Assembly (NCBI RefSeq): GCF_042683045.1
Contig: NZ_JBHUIT010000012.1
Coordinates: forward strand, 22,475 to 86,474
DNA: 64,000 nt
DNA from: Luteolibacter algae
GTDB taxonomy: Bacteria > Verrucomicrobiota > Verrucomicrobiia > Verrucomicrobiales > Akkermansiaceae
Direction of reading: 5' to 3'
The position numbers were made by a program, and so were the translations under genes. The notes beneath the pieces are model-generated. The model did no database searches and was not told where the DNA came from. It saw only the letters and a list, made by a program, of their open reading frames with translations. Shown here one piece after another: positions 53,661 to 62,475 of this stretch (within the stretch, counting starts at the first letter, position 1; every line of letters starts with the position of its first letter).

Positions 53661-53678
53661 ATGGGCAGAACTCCCCAT
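53661..53678. promoter_or_regulatory. 18-bp palindrome, site 4
   Basis: ATGGGCAGAACTCCCCAT matches site 1 at 15 of 18 positions. It lies 92 bases upstream of the PEP-CTERM gene at 53770. Confidence 0.6.
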
Positions 53679-53769
53679 AGACGCCCCAAACACTTGCATG
53701 CAATCTATTCAAGTCTCGCGGTAACAGAGTGATCCTCCGGCCGCGTAACTTACCAATTCAAAAAAACCG

Positions 53770-54441
53770 ATGAACTTCAAAAACTATTCAAACGCTTTAT
53801 TAGGCGCAGCCATTCTGGCATCGACTTCAGCTAGCCAAGCGGCACTTGTCGCAGATTTCACAGAAAGCTTCTCAAGCGCGGGAAGCATTTCGACGTGGAC
53901 AGCATTCAACGAAACTTCCGATTTGAGCTGGAACGATGGTTCTATAAAGGTCGATAGAAATCGTCTGGATACAACCGGTGATGGTTTCCTGCAAATTGGC
54001 AAAAACACTGATGCCAAAGTCGTGGTGGGTGCGTATTTTAACCTCGGAACCGTTGACACAAGCGATGTGGGCCGAACCGTTTCCATCGATTTCTCCTACG
54101 AAAGACTTAATGAAGGTCTCAGCCTCACACCTCAGTTCCGTCTGGATGAAACCAATCTCACCGTCGGCACAATCATCGACTTCTTCAGTGCCGGCAATGA
54201 TCCGGGCGCTGGGAACGGTCTCTATTCTTCAGTCGCCGGTGGGGCATATTCCTACACTATTGCCGCGGAAGACGTTGATAAGGAACTCTCGATTGCCTTT
54301 TCATTCTACGAAAGCACGACCGCGCGGACACGAATCCTGGGCATTGATGCCGTATCTTTCACAAATGTTCCCGAGCCTTCGGTAATTTCGCTTGGCTCTC
54401 TTGCATCGCTAGGTTTATTGCGTCGCAAGAGGAAATCCTGA
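53770..54441 (+). CDS. PEP-CTERM exported protein
   Basis: This 223-residue protein has a signal peptide (KNYSNALLGAAILASTSASQAA), a beta-rich body (DFTESFSSAGSISTWTAFNE...VDTSDVGRTVSIDFSYERL) and a C-terminal sorting signal VPEPSVISLGSLASLGLLRRKRKS. PEP-CTERM proteins are processed by exosortase and displayed or secreted with exopolysaccharide. The body resembles no family I can name. It is followed by a clear terminator and preceded by palindrome site 4. Confidence 0.85.
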   Translation: MNFKNYSNALLGAAILASTSASQAALVADFTESFSSAGSISTWTAFNETSDLSWNDGSIKVDRNRLDTTGDGFLQIGKNTDAKVVVGAYFNLGTVDTSDVGRTVSIDFSYERLNEGLSLTPQFRLDETNLTVGTIIDFFSAGNDPGAGNGLYSSVAGGAYSYTIAAEDVDKELSIAFSFYESTTARTRILGIDAVSFTNVPEPSVISLGSLASLGLLRRKRKS

Positions 54442-54506
54442 TCGCGCTTCATTGCTTTTCCCCTGTCGTAGGAGAAAGAAACATTCCGCACGCGTTTCAT
54501 AAAAGA

Positions 54507-54537
54507 AAACCAGCGATCTCGTATCGCTGGTTTTTTT
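54507..54537 (+). terminator. terminator after the PEP-CTERM gene
   Basis: AAACCAGCGAT / ATCGCTGGTTT form a perfect 11-bp stem with loop CTCGT, followed by TTTT on the plus strand. Confidence 0.9.
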
Positions 54538-54575
54538 GCGGTTTTACAGATCTCCGGTTGAGAAGAGCTCCGTGT

Positions 54576-56540
54576 TTATTGTTTCACAATGCGGGCGACA
54601 AAACCACCTCCCGTGGCTAGCTCGACGTCCACGGACTGGGTCCGATTTACTTTCCTATTGCTGACCTTGAACGGGATCGTCGTGGTCCATTGCCGGAGTT
54701 TCGCCTTCGTGTTCACACCTACCTTGGCGACATCCACCGGTTCGGCGGAAAGATCGTCTTCGACAAGTGTTGCCTCATACTCACCGTCCGGTAGAAATGC
54801 CAGATCCAGCTGGTAACGGCGTTTTCCGGCTCCATTCAGAACACCCACGAACCAGGTATCGCCGGAACGCCGGGCGAAAACAGATAGTCCACCGATGGAA
54901 CTTCCGGGCAGCACCAATGTTTCATCCCACAAAGTCGGGACATCCTTCATCACGGATAAAGCATTTTTCAAAATTGGATGCTCCATCATCGTCTCCGGAT
55001 GTTCCGCCACGATCTGGAGTGGCGAAACATAAGTCACCAGAGTGGCCAACTGATGAGCCCATGTCGTAGGTCCCGGGTTGGTATATAGAATAGGCGTGTA
55101 ATCCGCGTGTCCTACGGCAAAACGGGTGAATGGAAGGGCAGCATTGTGGGCAGCGGGAAGCGGCCCTTCCTTCAGTTTATTGAGCTCCATTCCCCGGATA
55201 CCTTCGCGCGTCATTTCGTTCGGATAAGTTCGCTCCTCTCCGGTAGATGCGTGGCAGCCATGGAAATTGATCATCAGTTTGCGCTCCGCAGCCAGTCTTA
55301 GAGCCGCGATTTCAAAATCGATCAGTTCTTTGGTTTCCCCGTCCATGAAGTCGGTCTTGATACCTACCACACCAGCTTCCACAGTGCGGTCGAAGTAGGT
55401 TTTCATTTGCTGCCAATCGTTCGCAGGATCTCTTATATCCTTGGAATGAACCCATACCCAGACACCAACATTTTTCGTGCGCGCGTGAGTGGCCAGCTCT
55501 TTTATGGTTTCCCATGGTGAGTCCCATTCCTTCCAGCCATCGTCTACCAACGAGTATTCATACTCCAGCTCGGCAGCCAGATCGATGAAGTCACGCTGGG
55601 TTTCCGGAGTGCCCAGACCAAGGGTTTCCCAGCTCCAGACACCGCGTCCCGGCTTGATATAGCTGGTGTCCGCGAAAAGCTTCGGATCTGGTGCAGGATT
55701 GAGGTTGTTGATAAAGTCGCTATTGACCAATTCGTTCAAATCATCTGCCAACAAGGTCGCACGCCAAGGCGTTACAATGTCTCCCTCGACGTCAAATCCC
55801 TTATCCCCTTCGGTGAAATTTGCCACAACGGTGCGATCGCCCACGGCCTTGAGCCGCATGCCACTGTAGTTGTAAAGTGCTGCTTTTGTGATCAATGCAT
55901 AGCCCAGCTTTTCTGGCAGCTCCATCACCAGCGGCACTCCTTGGATGGGACCGACGGATGCAGGAGTGGCGCTATCAAGCTTTCCGATATCAGTGGACAT
56001 CCACTCGCCTGCGTAGGATTTCAGCTTCCAGCCGGGAGCCAGACGCTCGAAATACCAGACCTTGGAGTCTTTCATAATCGTCCAGCTGGAGCTTTCTCCA
56101 TCGACGTGCTGTTTCCCTTCACCGGGAACGATATAGCGATACGCCGCACCATCATCATAGAGACGGAGCTCCAGGGTGTATTCTCTCCCGGTTTCCTTAT
56201 GTGTAACCGGAAATATTAACTGGGTGTAATGATTCCGTGCCTGCCTGTGGTTTCCACGTGTTTCGTATTTTTCATCGATCACCGAGGTCTCCGGACTCCC
56301 GAGCGCTACACCTTCTCCCAACTTGATTCCTTCCACTGTTATCCCTAGGGCTGAAGGCTCGACAACTGTGGAGTTTTTAAAATCGACCCGGTAGCGAAGC
56401 GAATTTGCTTCATCCACGAAAATGGCAGCGGACACTTTCCCATCCGGGCTTTTGCCTAAAATCTCCTGCGCCCAAGCTCCGTGTCCACAGGTGATTGCGG
56501 CGATCGCCAGGAGGCTGTATTTCAAAGAATTATTCATCAT
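54576..56540 (-). CDS. GH97 glycoside hydrolase
   Basis: This 654-residue secreted enzyme (signal peptide to AWAQ) belongs to GH97, which contains alpha-glucosidases and alpha-galactosidases with a calcium site. Blocks seen are the N-terminal sandwich (SLRYRVDFKNSTVVEPSALGI), RPGRGVWSWETLG-like KPGRGVWSWETLG, YSLVDDGWKEW, VVGIKTDFMDGE and INFHGCHASTGEERTYPNEMTREGIRGME. The Asp of GIKTDFMD is at the position of the nucleophile in retaining members, which favours alpha-galactosidase-type chemistry. A galactose theme fits the neighbouring galE and beta-galactosidase. It converges with the PEP-CTERM gene. Confidence 0.9.
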   Translation of the reverse strand: MMNNSLKYSLLAIAAITCGHGAWAQEILGKSPDGKVSAAIFVDEANSLRYRVDFKNSTVVEPSALGITVEGIKLGEGVALGSPETSVIDEKYETRGNHRQARNHYTQLIFPVTHKETGREYTLELRLYDDGAAYRYIVPGEGKQHVDGESSSWTIMKDSKVWYFERLAPGWKLKSYAGEWMSTDIGKLDSATPASVGPIQGVPLVMELPEKLGYALITKAALYNYSGMRLKAVGDRTVVANFTEGDKGFDVEGDIVTPWRATLLADDLNELVNSDFINNLNPAPDPKLFADTSYIKPGRGVWSWETLGLGTPETQRDFIDLAAELEYEYSLVDDGWKEWDSPWETIKELATHARTKNVGVWVWVHSKDIRDPANDWQQMKTYFDRTVEAGVVGIKTDFMDGETKELIDFEIAALRLAAERKLMINFHGCHASTGEERTYPNEMTREGIRGMELNKLKEGPLPAAHNAALPFTRFAVGHADYTPILYTNPGPTTWAHQLATLVTYVSPLQIVAEHPETMMEHPILKNALSVMKDVPTLWDETLVLPGSSIGGLSVFARRSGDTWFVGVLNGAGKRRYQLDLAFLPDGEYEATLVEDDLSAEPVDVAKVGVNTKAKLRQWTTTIPFKVSNRKVNRTQSVDVELATGGGFVARIVKQ

Positions 56541-56703
56541 ATCGGTTTATTGGAGTCGGTCACCTGCTTGAAAGAGCTGCCGGACTTTAAGGCAGAAATC
56601 CTAGCGCTCCGCACGCAGGCGGACACATAAGAACGCGCAAAGAATGTATTATATTACGCCAACCTTCGGAATTTCATCATCCGCAAGGATCAGCCTCTCC
56701 ATT

Positions 56704-58232
56704 TCATAGATCCGGGCGCCTGGAATCGAGCTGAGGTAACAGAAGCGCCTTCAAGCTTTCCACCCGCTCCGGATATTTGCCGGATAATTCATGACGTTCC
56801 TCGTTATCCTCAAGGATGTTATACAACTGGAACTCATCACGCTTGCGGTCTATCTCGATCAACTTCCAACCTTCTCTGGCGATGATGGCACTACTTCCCA
56901 TATGGGCCTTCCTGTTGTTTACAATCACGTAATCGTGAGACTTCACCTGCGGCTTTCCAAGCAATGTCGGAAGATAGGAAATACCGTCCTTACCTTTCGG
57001 TAGCGAAACTCCACCGATTTCCGCCAAGGTGGCCATAAAATCATAATGGGCGCTAAGCAGCGATGTCTCCGTCCCCGGACTAACTTTTCCGGGCCAGCGC
57101 ACAATCATCGGGCACTGCATCCCGCCCTGATAACCACTGCGCTTCAGCCCCGCGCGGCCGCCTGCGCCGTCGAACACATCTCCAGCCTCGGAGGTCCGCC
57201 ACTTCTTATCGGTCAGGTTGGTCTTTTCGCCATCGGCTAGCTCCTGCTTCGCATATCCGGGCTTGGGACCGTAATAGAGCTCGTGCCCATTGTCCGAGGT
57301 AAAGATGACGATCGTATTATCATCAATCCCGAGCTCTTTGAGTTCTGCCAAAATCAAGCCCACATGATCATCGAGCATTTTCACCATCGAGGCATATTTC
57401 TTCTCCTGAAAAGTGAGCCGTCCATCGTTTGAAAAATCCGGATGGATTTCAGGGATTGCAATCGGCCCGTGCGGTAGCTGCGTGGGATGATATAGAAAAA
57501 AGATTCATCTTTATGTTCCCGGAGATATTTCAAAATACCGGCGATAAAGACGTTCTGGGAGTAGGTCTCCCCACCGTAGCCGACCGGTTCGGTGCCCTCC
57601 TCGGAGGTTTTGCCGCAATCAGCCATCGTATTTCCTTCGAGCATGAATTTTTCTCCGTTTCTCCAGAGATATGGCGGGTAAAAACCGTGGCAACGATTGT
57701 GATCATAATAGCCCTCGTGAAAATCCCAACCGTAGCGGCGAACTTGTTCATCCCACGTTAGAAAGCCGCGATCCAACTTGCCAAACTGCGCGGTTTTATA
57801 GCCTGCTTGTTGGGCAACTTGCGCAAGAAACACCTCATTCGGAGGAATGGGCAGGGCTGTTGCCTTCAATTCTGCCAAACGTTTTTGATACTCGGCCTCC
57901 GAGATTTTCCCAGAGTCACGGAGGATTGGCAATCCTCCCCGGGTCTCCTTCCACCCGCCAATCCTACCGTCATGCATTCCCGTGAGCAAAGTCCAACGGG
58001 CCGGAGCACAATACACCCCTCCGTAGTAGTTATTGAATTTCATTCCCTCCGCCGCCAAGCGATCAATATAAGGCGTCTTTACAATCTTCTGTCCGTAGCA
58101 GCCAAGCATTTCCGGACCCAGATCGTCGGCGAAAATGAAGATAACATTCGGTTTGTTTTCCGCTGGACGGGCCGTAGATACGGATACACCGATCGCCGAC
58201 AGAATCAGTAGCGTGAGGCCTAGTATTTTCAT
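56704..58232 (-). pseudogene. sulfatase interrupted by a one-base frameshift
   Basis: The two pieces make a sulfatase of about 509 residues. It has a signal peptide (MKILGLTLLILSAIGVSVSTA, start 58232), the metal motif NVIFIFADDLGPEMLGCYG and the formylglycine motif CAPAR in VYCAPARWTLLTG; the second half has IVIFTSDNGHELYYG. The break is in a T-run on the minus strand near 57502, where ESFF is followed by an out-of-frame tail. Adding one T restores ESFFLYHPTQLPHGPIAIPE and joins both halves without loss. It may be a sequencing slip, phase variation or a recent null allele. It is divergent from the XylR-type regulator. Confidence 0.85.
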
Positions 58233-58428
58233 TGAGAAATATTTTCTATATTTACTCGTTTTCCACCTTGGAAAATACACACGCTTCCGGCGCGCTTCCG
58301 CGGCCAGTCGGCGGATCGAGTGAACTCCTGGCTCAGCTATTCATCATTGTGTTTTGACCAAATCCGCGAAATACAATATTTCACAGTCTGCATATGACTT
58401 CACGCCACGGCATCGCAGATTTTATCGT

Positions 58429-59598
58429 ATGAAAGAGCTCAAACAGATCGCCGTTCTCGTCGACAGTGCCTCCGGATGGGGAAGACGTGTCATTGAAGGT
58501 ATTCTTTCGGAAGCTTTGGAACACCACCGCTGGCATATCTGGATCTCCCCGATGCATCGGAAAACCGAGTCATTTCTACCAAAAGGTTGGATCGGGGACG
58601 GAATCATCGCCCGCATCCCGAATGCAAAATCGGCATGTAATCTGGCAAAACTGAAAGTCCCAGTCGTTGACGTTTCTTCCATCCCCCTCCCTGGCAATCC
58701 CTATCCGCGTATCATGCCTGATCATGAGGAAGCGTGTCGCCTGGCATTGGATCACTTTACCTCAAAGGGATTCAAACGTTTTGGATACGTGGGGCCAGTC
58801 CGCCTGCCATGGGTGCAAGCACACTTCGCCGCTTTTCAAAAGGTTTTGGCAACACACAAGCTCAAAGGCAGGGTTTTCTCCAGTCCGATGGACTTCACTT
58901 CCCAGAAAGATTGGCAGGAGTGGATGGATTCCCTATGCCAATGGCTCGCCGAGCAACCAAAACCTCTCGCCATCCTTGCCTGGAGCCCGCGTATGGGCCG
59001 GGAAGTCGTTGAAGCATGCCGCATGGGCGGAATCCAGGTGCCACATGAAGTCGCGATTCTGGGTAGCAATAGTGACGGACTCTTGGACCAGGCGTGCCAT
59101 CCTCCATTGGCCGGGATCGATGAGCCCTGTTTTGAAATGGGAAAGCTCGCCGCAAAATACCTGGACAGCCTCATCTCGGGTTCTGCCGATGTCCCCCCTC
59201 TGACCTTGGTCAAACCGTCCCGGATTATTCCCGGAGGTTCCACTGATACCCTTGCGCTGAACGATCCCATGCTCGTGCAGGTTATGAAATTTATCGAGTC
59301 CCACGCATGTGATTGCGGGATGTCCGTTGAAACCATCCTGCAACACGTGCCGATGGCCCGTAGGTCATTGGAACGAAAATTCCGCGAAACCTTTGACCGC
59401 TCTCCTGCGGAGGAGATCCGTTTGCGTCGGGTAGCCCATGCGAAAGCATTGCTTCTCGATACAGATCTACCCATGTCCGAGGTAGCGGAAGCCTGCGGCT
59501 ACTCCACCTACAATTACCTGTATTCTGTCTTCATGAAATCGACGGGAATATCGCCAACAATGTATCGGGCAGAACATCGGTCCAGCGATCATTGCTGA
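58429..59598 (+). CDS. XylR-type AraC-family regulator
   Basis: This 389-residue protein has an N-terminal periplasmic-binding-protein-like sensor domain (LKQIAVLVDSASGWGRRVIEGI...PDHEEACRLALDHFTSKGFKRFGYVG...AILGSNSDGLLDQACHPPLAGID). A C-terminal AraC double helix-turn-helix follows (SVETILQHVPMARRSLERKFRETFDRSPAEEIRLRRVAHAKALLLDTDLPMSEVAEACGY). This architecture is the XylR type, which activates sugar catabolism on binding a sugar. The ATG at 58429 is preferred; the longer frame from 58354 is not conserved-looking. It probably controls the divergent sulfatase and the GH97 gene behind it. Confidence 0.92.
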   Translation: MKELKQIAVLVDSASGWGRRVIEGILSEALEHHRWHIWISPMHRKTESFLPKGWIGDGIIARIPNAKSACNLAKLKVPVVDVSSIPLPGNPYPRIMPDHEEACRLALDHFTSKGFKRFGYVGPVRLPWVQAHFAAFQKVLATHKLKGRVFSSPMDFTSQKDWQEWMDSLCQWLAEQPKPLAILAWSPRMGREVVEACRMGGIQVPHEVAILGSNSDGLLDQACHPPLAGIDEPCFEMGKLAAKYLDSLISGSADVPPLTLVKPSRIIPGGSTDTLALNDPMLVQVMKFIESHACDCGMSVETILQHVPMARRSLERKFRETFDRSPAEEIRLRRVAHAKALLLDTDLPMSEVAEACGYSTYNYLYSVFMKSTGISPTMYRAEHRSSDHC

Positions 59599-60054
59599 TC
59601 CTTCTCGCCCATCGAATCGTCATGCGGAAAAGAGCTGCAAGTTAACTTTATTAGGCCGACCGATGCATCGGGTTTAGGAAACAATGGAATTCCCGGTGAA
59701 ATTCCATCTGAGCACCGGATTCTTCGCCAAACATGTCCTGCATGGTGAGGAGAGAGTTGTAGTTCTTGCGAACAAAGATATTGCAGCCACACACTACGCC
59801 TTCTCCTCAAGTTCAACGGTCACTGGGGAGTGGCAAAAAGTATCCCCGAGGGATCTTAGCTTCAATTTCTCACGAATCTTCTCAAGAATTTGTGCCATAT
59901 CCTTTGAGTATGTCTTCCATTTGCTCTTCCCTGTGTAGTTTTCAGACTTAGCAACCTAGCGCGAGTATAAGGGTCCCCAGTCCGAAGTAATCCAAGCTAG
60001 TGCGTCCGACTTTTAATTGATCTGTGCAATGAACACATACAGTTGACGATCGAC
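59599..60054. other. region between the regulator and the integron cassettes
   Basis: No gene could be supported in these 456 bases. On the minus strand a short frame (about 59817-59957) encodes a charged, protein-like tail (KWKTYSKDMAQILEKIREKLKL) without a credible start, possibly a gene fragment. No attC site was recognised, so the left end of the cassette array is unresolved. Confidence 0.4.
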
Positions 60055-60522
60055 TTAGCGACCGATCCACATTGGGACTTTGTGGCTCCTAGGATAGCCA
60101 AGATACAAAAGGGCCGCGACTCTGTGATACCCGTCCATCAAAGCCGGAGGTTCTCCCGCATAGCATACTAGCGGAGCTGGAATAGCACCGTGCTTTTCTA
60201 AAAAGGTGATGATGCTCTCGAACCGATCTCTGGAACTTGGGGGAGCCTCGACTCCGGCTGTTGTTGTCCCAGTGTTGAACGCGAGACAACGATTCACATT
60301 CTGGTTGATAACTTGATCCAGCTCTACGCAGTCGATCGACCATTGGAGTTTGGCAACCTCTATCATCTTCTTGCTTCCAAAGAAATCTTCCCAACGGGTC
60401 CCCTTCGTTTCTTCATCATTCGTCGCAAAAGGCCAGCCATGAACCTCAGCTTTGGGTTCAAGCCACATTGCTCGAATCTCCTCTGGGAGATTCGGAAAAA
60501 ATTCAGGCGGGACTATCATCAT
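60055..60522 (-). CDS. cassette gene: ParB/sulfiredoxin-like protein
   Basis: This 155-residue protein lies in the leftmost recognised cassette, starting 33 bases after the core site of attC at 60549. The C-terminal segment PLVCYAGEPPALMDGYHRVAALLYLGYPRSHKVPMWIG resembles the G-x-HR-x-A motif of the ParB/Srx fold. The N-terminal half (NLPEEIRAMWLEPKAEVHGWPF) is not recognised. The gene is in the normal cassette orientation (away from the expected attI). Function unknown; similarity is by eye. Confidence 0.6.
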   Translation of the reverse strand: MMIVPPEFFPNLPEEIRAMWLEPKAEVHGWPFATNDEETKGTRWEDFFGSKKMIEVAKLQWSIDCVELDQVINQNVNRCLAFNTGTTTAGVEAPPSSRDRFESIITFLEKHGAIPAPLVCYAGEPPALMDGYHRVAALLYLGYPRSHKVPMWIGR

Positions 60523-60548
60523 GTAAAGGTCAAGCGAAGATATTTTTC

Positions 60549-60637
60549 AGAAAACGTCATAGGAATAGCGCCACCGGTGTAAACTCCCAATTTAATCAGA
60601 AGGCTTCCTCGGCGTCGCCATCTCCGCCTTGTTCTGC
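60549..60637 (-). other. attC recombination site 8
   Basis: Outer boxes are GTTCTGC (60631-60637) and AGAAAAC (60549-60555); inner boxes are CGCCATCTCCG and TAGGAATAGCG. On the minus strand it starts GCAGAACAAGGCGGAG and ends at the core site ACGTTTTCT. Imperfect R-box pairing here marks the junction of two different cassettes. Confidence 0.85.
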
Positions 60638-61044
60638 TTCTTCTTAATTAGCCAGGATTGCTCACTCAAGCGCTCCTCGAAATGCGACGGCTTTAGACTT
60701 GGATAGTATTCAAAAACCCTCGCTTCCAGTGATCCGAGCTGCTCGATAGCTTCCCACTCGGTGGCTGTGTGTGGATCAAGATAGATTCAGCGCAGGGTAT
60801 CGGGATTCTTGGTCAAGGCGACCCCTGTGAGAGCCATCTTGTAATACGAATAAGCACCGTCCGCTGGATAGTTCAGAAGATCTCTCATGTGCTGTTCCGA
60901 TGGGTCGGCGTCAAATCGAGCGGCAAGCAAATCGAGTTCTTCGTAATGGTTCTTATCGCCTTCAAAAATAACGACACAGCAGATGACGATTAAGGCCACG
61001 AGTCCCATGAAGGCTATCACGCTCCTCACTATCATCTTTCTCAT
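60592..61044 (-). pseudogene. cassette gene: small membrane protein, in-frame TGA
   Basis: From ATG 61044 the frame encodes RKMIVRSVIAFMGLVALIVICCVVIF, one membrane helix, then a soluble tail (YEELDLLAARFDADPSEQHMRDLLNYPADGAYSYYKMALTGVAL). A TGA at 60787-60789 stops it after 85 residues. The same frame then stays open and protein-like (YLDPHTATEWEAIEQLGSLEARVFEYYP...) for 64 more codons into the attC site, ending at 60592. It is either a gene with a recent nonsense mutation or a short protein with a dead tail. It starts directly after the core site of attC 7. Confidence 0.6.
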
Positions 61045-61056
61045 CGTGATTTTCTT

Positions 61057-61181
61057 GCAGAACGTCATAAGACACCCATCCGCTACCGGGGGCGCGCTTC
61101 GACTTCGGGGTTAGGGTTAAAATCATCTGAAAAATTCGACTCGGAACGGGTAGCGGATTGGTGTGCTCTGCCTTGTTAGCC
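61057..61181 (-). other. attC recombination site 7
   Basis: Outer boxes are GTTAGCC (61175-61181) and GCAGAAC (61057-61063). Inner arms GGTAGCGGAT and ATCCGCTACC pair perfectly. This site is of a longer type than its neighbours and resembles the one cut by the window end. Confidence 0.85.
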
Positions 61182-61715
61182 TTCTTGTTCCCATTGTGTG
61201 TTGATGCTCTCGGAGGCAACTACCAGCTCTCGATACGAAGGCTCGTAATCACAGCAGATAATGACCTCGGCTATGTCAGTATGCTCGAATCTCTCAGTCA
61301 CCTCTGAAACTATCTTCAAGAATAGAGGCAGGTCGAGGTCGCCATACCCTGCACCGAGAGGACTCATGACCAAGCTTCTCACATCGGCACGAGAGGAGCA
61401 AATATCAAAAAACCTGGAAACCAATGAACTCACAGTTTCAGGTTTGGTGTGATACATGGGGTCGGTGGCTATGGTGTGCACGATCAAATGCCAAGGATCA
61501 CCTGGGCGATTCGAAATGAAAATCTCGCCAACCTCTGCATAACGCCGATTGGAGCTTCCAAGTTGACGGTATAAATCATCTTGAAAATCATTCCCGAACT
61601 TCTTCAGTAGGCATGCCCCAACGCCTCCGCTTAACATCAAGTTCACATTCGTAGAGTAGATCAACGCATCTGCTGCTACGGTTGTGATGTCGGTGTTGCG
61701 CAATACGCGTTTCAT
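61176..61715 (-). CDS. cassette gene: macro-domain protein
   Basis: This 179-residue protein begins KRVLRNTDITTVAADALIYSTNVNLMLSGGVGACLLKKFG, the ADP-ribose-binding signature of macro domains. Further blocks are HLIVHTIATDP and SLVMSPLGAGYGDLDLPLFLKIV. Macro domains bind or remove ADP-ribose from proteins or nucleic acids and can counter ADP-ribosylating toxins. The start lies 12 bases after the cassette core site (61724-61730). The C-terminus enters the R box of attC 7. Confidence 0.8.
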   Translation of the reverse strand: MKRVLRNTDITTVAADALIYSTNVNLMLSGGVGACLLKKFGNDFQDDLYRQLGSSNRRYAEVGEIFISNRPGDPWHLIVHTIATDPMYHTKPETVSSLVSRFFDICSSRADVRSLVMSPLGAGYGDLDLPLFLKIVSEVTERFEHTDIAEVIICCDYEPSYRELVVASESINTQWEQEG

Positions 61716-61723
61716 TATTCTTA

Positions 61724-61811
61724 GGCTAACGTCATAGGAATGGCGCGCCGGTGTAAAGTTCCAATTTCATCTGACAGCTTCAACGGCGTCGCCATCTCCG
61801 CCTTGTTCGCC
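61724..61811 (-). other. attC recombination site 6
   Basis: Outer boxes are GTTCGCC (61805-61811) and GGCTAAC (61724-61730). It differs from attC 3 by only two bases inside the arms. On the minus strand it starts GGCGAACAAGGCGGAGATGG. Confidence 0.9.
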
Positions 61812-62037
61812 AAGTTTTGGCGTCTGACGGCCGCAAACCACGGAAAGCCAGAAGCACCGAGCCGAAACCCAAGCCTATGCCCGGGAACTGCGAAGCGGAC
61901 ATCTATCTACAGGACATAAAGCCAAGCACTCAGCTCGAGCCAATGCCCGAGAAGAACGCGGCTCGCTACATCTGGCGGACGACAACCCAAGCACGCAAGC
62001 CAAGCCGACTCGGAATCCATCTCAATTTTGTGGCGAA
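61730..62037 (-). repeat. 308-bp cassette, copy 2
   Basis: The cassette runs from core site to core site, including attC 6. It is nearly identical to the cassette at 63012-63319 and has the same length. It contains the 37-codon frame at 61907-62020. Confidence 0.85.
61907..62020 (-). CDS. possible 37-residue cassette microprotein, copy 2
   Basis: ATG lies 12 bases after the core site, the usual place of a cassette gene start. The product MDSESAWLACLGCRPPDV...HWLELSAWLYVL is rich in Trp, Leu and Cys. The other copy differs by a conservative Glu/Asp exchange, while sequence after the stop has changed more. No family is known to me. Confidence 0.4.
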   Translation of the reverse strand: MDSESAWLACLGCRPPDVASRVLLGHWLELSAWLYVL

Positions 62038-62154
62038 CGCCATAGGAATGGCGGCCACTGAAAACTCAAAAACAAACGAAAATGAACGATAAATTTACAG
62101 ACTCCAAAAATGATCAGACGGCGGGTGAGGCTCGCCATCTCCGCCTTGTTAGCC
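62032..62154 (-). other. attC recombination site 5
   Basis: Outer boxes are GTTAGCC (62148-62154) and GGCGAAC (62032-62038). Inner boxes are CGCCATCTCCG and TAGGAATGGCG. The middle is longer than in sites 3 and 6. Confidence 0.85.
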
Positions 62155-62201
62155 CTGTTGTTACGTGGCAAGCTGCTAAGCTCCGACCTGTTGATCGCGA
62201 T

Positions 62202-62348
62202 ATGCCAACCCTAAACGCATGGATACTCTCGGTAGATGGGAAAGCTATTCTCACGGCGACGGCGGGAAGCGATCTCCATGAGTCTGTCTCGTCAGAAAAC
62301 AGACGGATGATAGGGCAGGCACTCGTTGATTATCTGGCTAACGTCTGA
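62202..62348 (+). CDS. possible reversed small cassette gene
   Basis: A 48-codon frame (MPTLNAWILSVDGKAILTAT...ALVDYLANV) runs against the cassette direction and ends inside the core site of attC 4. No credible gene was seen on the other strand of this cassette (62038-62341). Composition is protein-like but support is weak. Confidence 0.28.
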   Translation: MPTLNAWILSVDGKAILTATAGSDLHESVSSENRRMIGQALVDYLANV

Positions 62349-62465
62349 GAAATGGCGATCCCGACCCTCATGGCGGGGCTCCCGATTCTCGTTGTCGGAT
62401 TGAATCATCAGACCGGCAACGTAACAAGGCCGCTGTAAGGGGTCGCCATCTTCGACTTGTTGTGC
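62336..62465 (-). other. attC recombination site 4
   Basis: Outer boxes are GTTGTGC (62459-62465) and GGCTAAC (62336-62342). GTTGTGC repeats the core site at the start of the SeqA cassette (63006-63012 read on the minus strand), as expected for one intact cassette. Confidence 0.85.
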
Positions 62466-62475
62466 TTCTTGGATT

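Noticed and set aside
59684..59938. 84-codon plus-strand frame left of the cassette array, considered as an integrase remnant
   Set aside because: No tyrosine-recombinase motif (RHRY) is visible on either strand. The attC orientation also places the integrase on the other side.
61812..62037. Plus-strand frames over the duplicated cassettes
   Set aside because: They run through the attC sites against the cassette direction and begin at no sensible place; the minus-strand 37-codon frame after the core site fits better.
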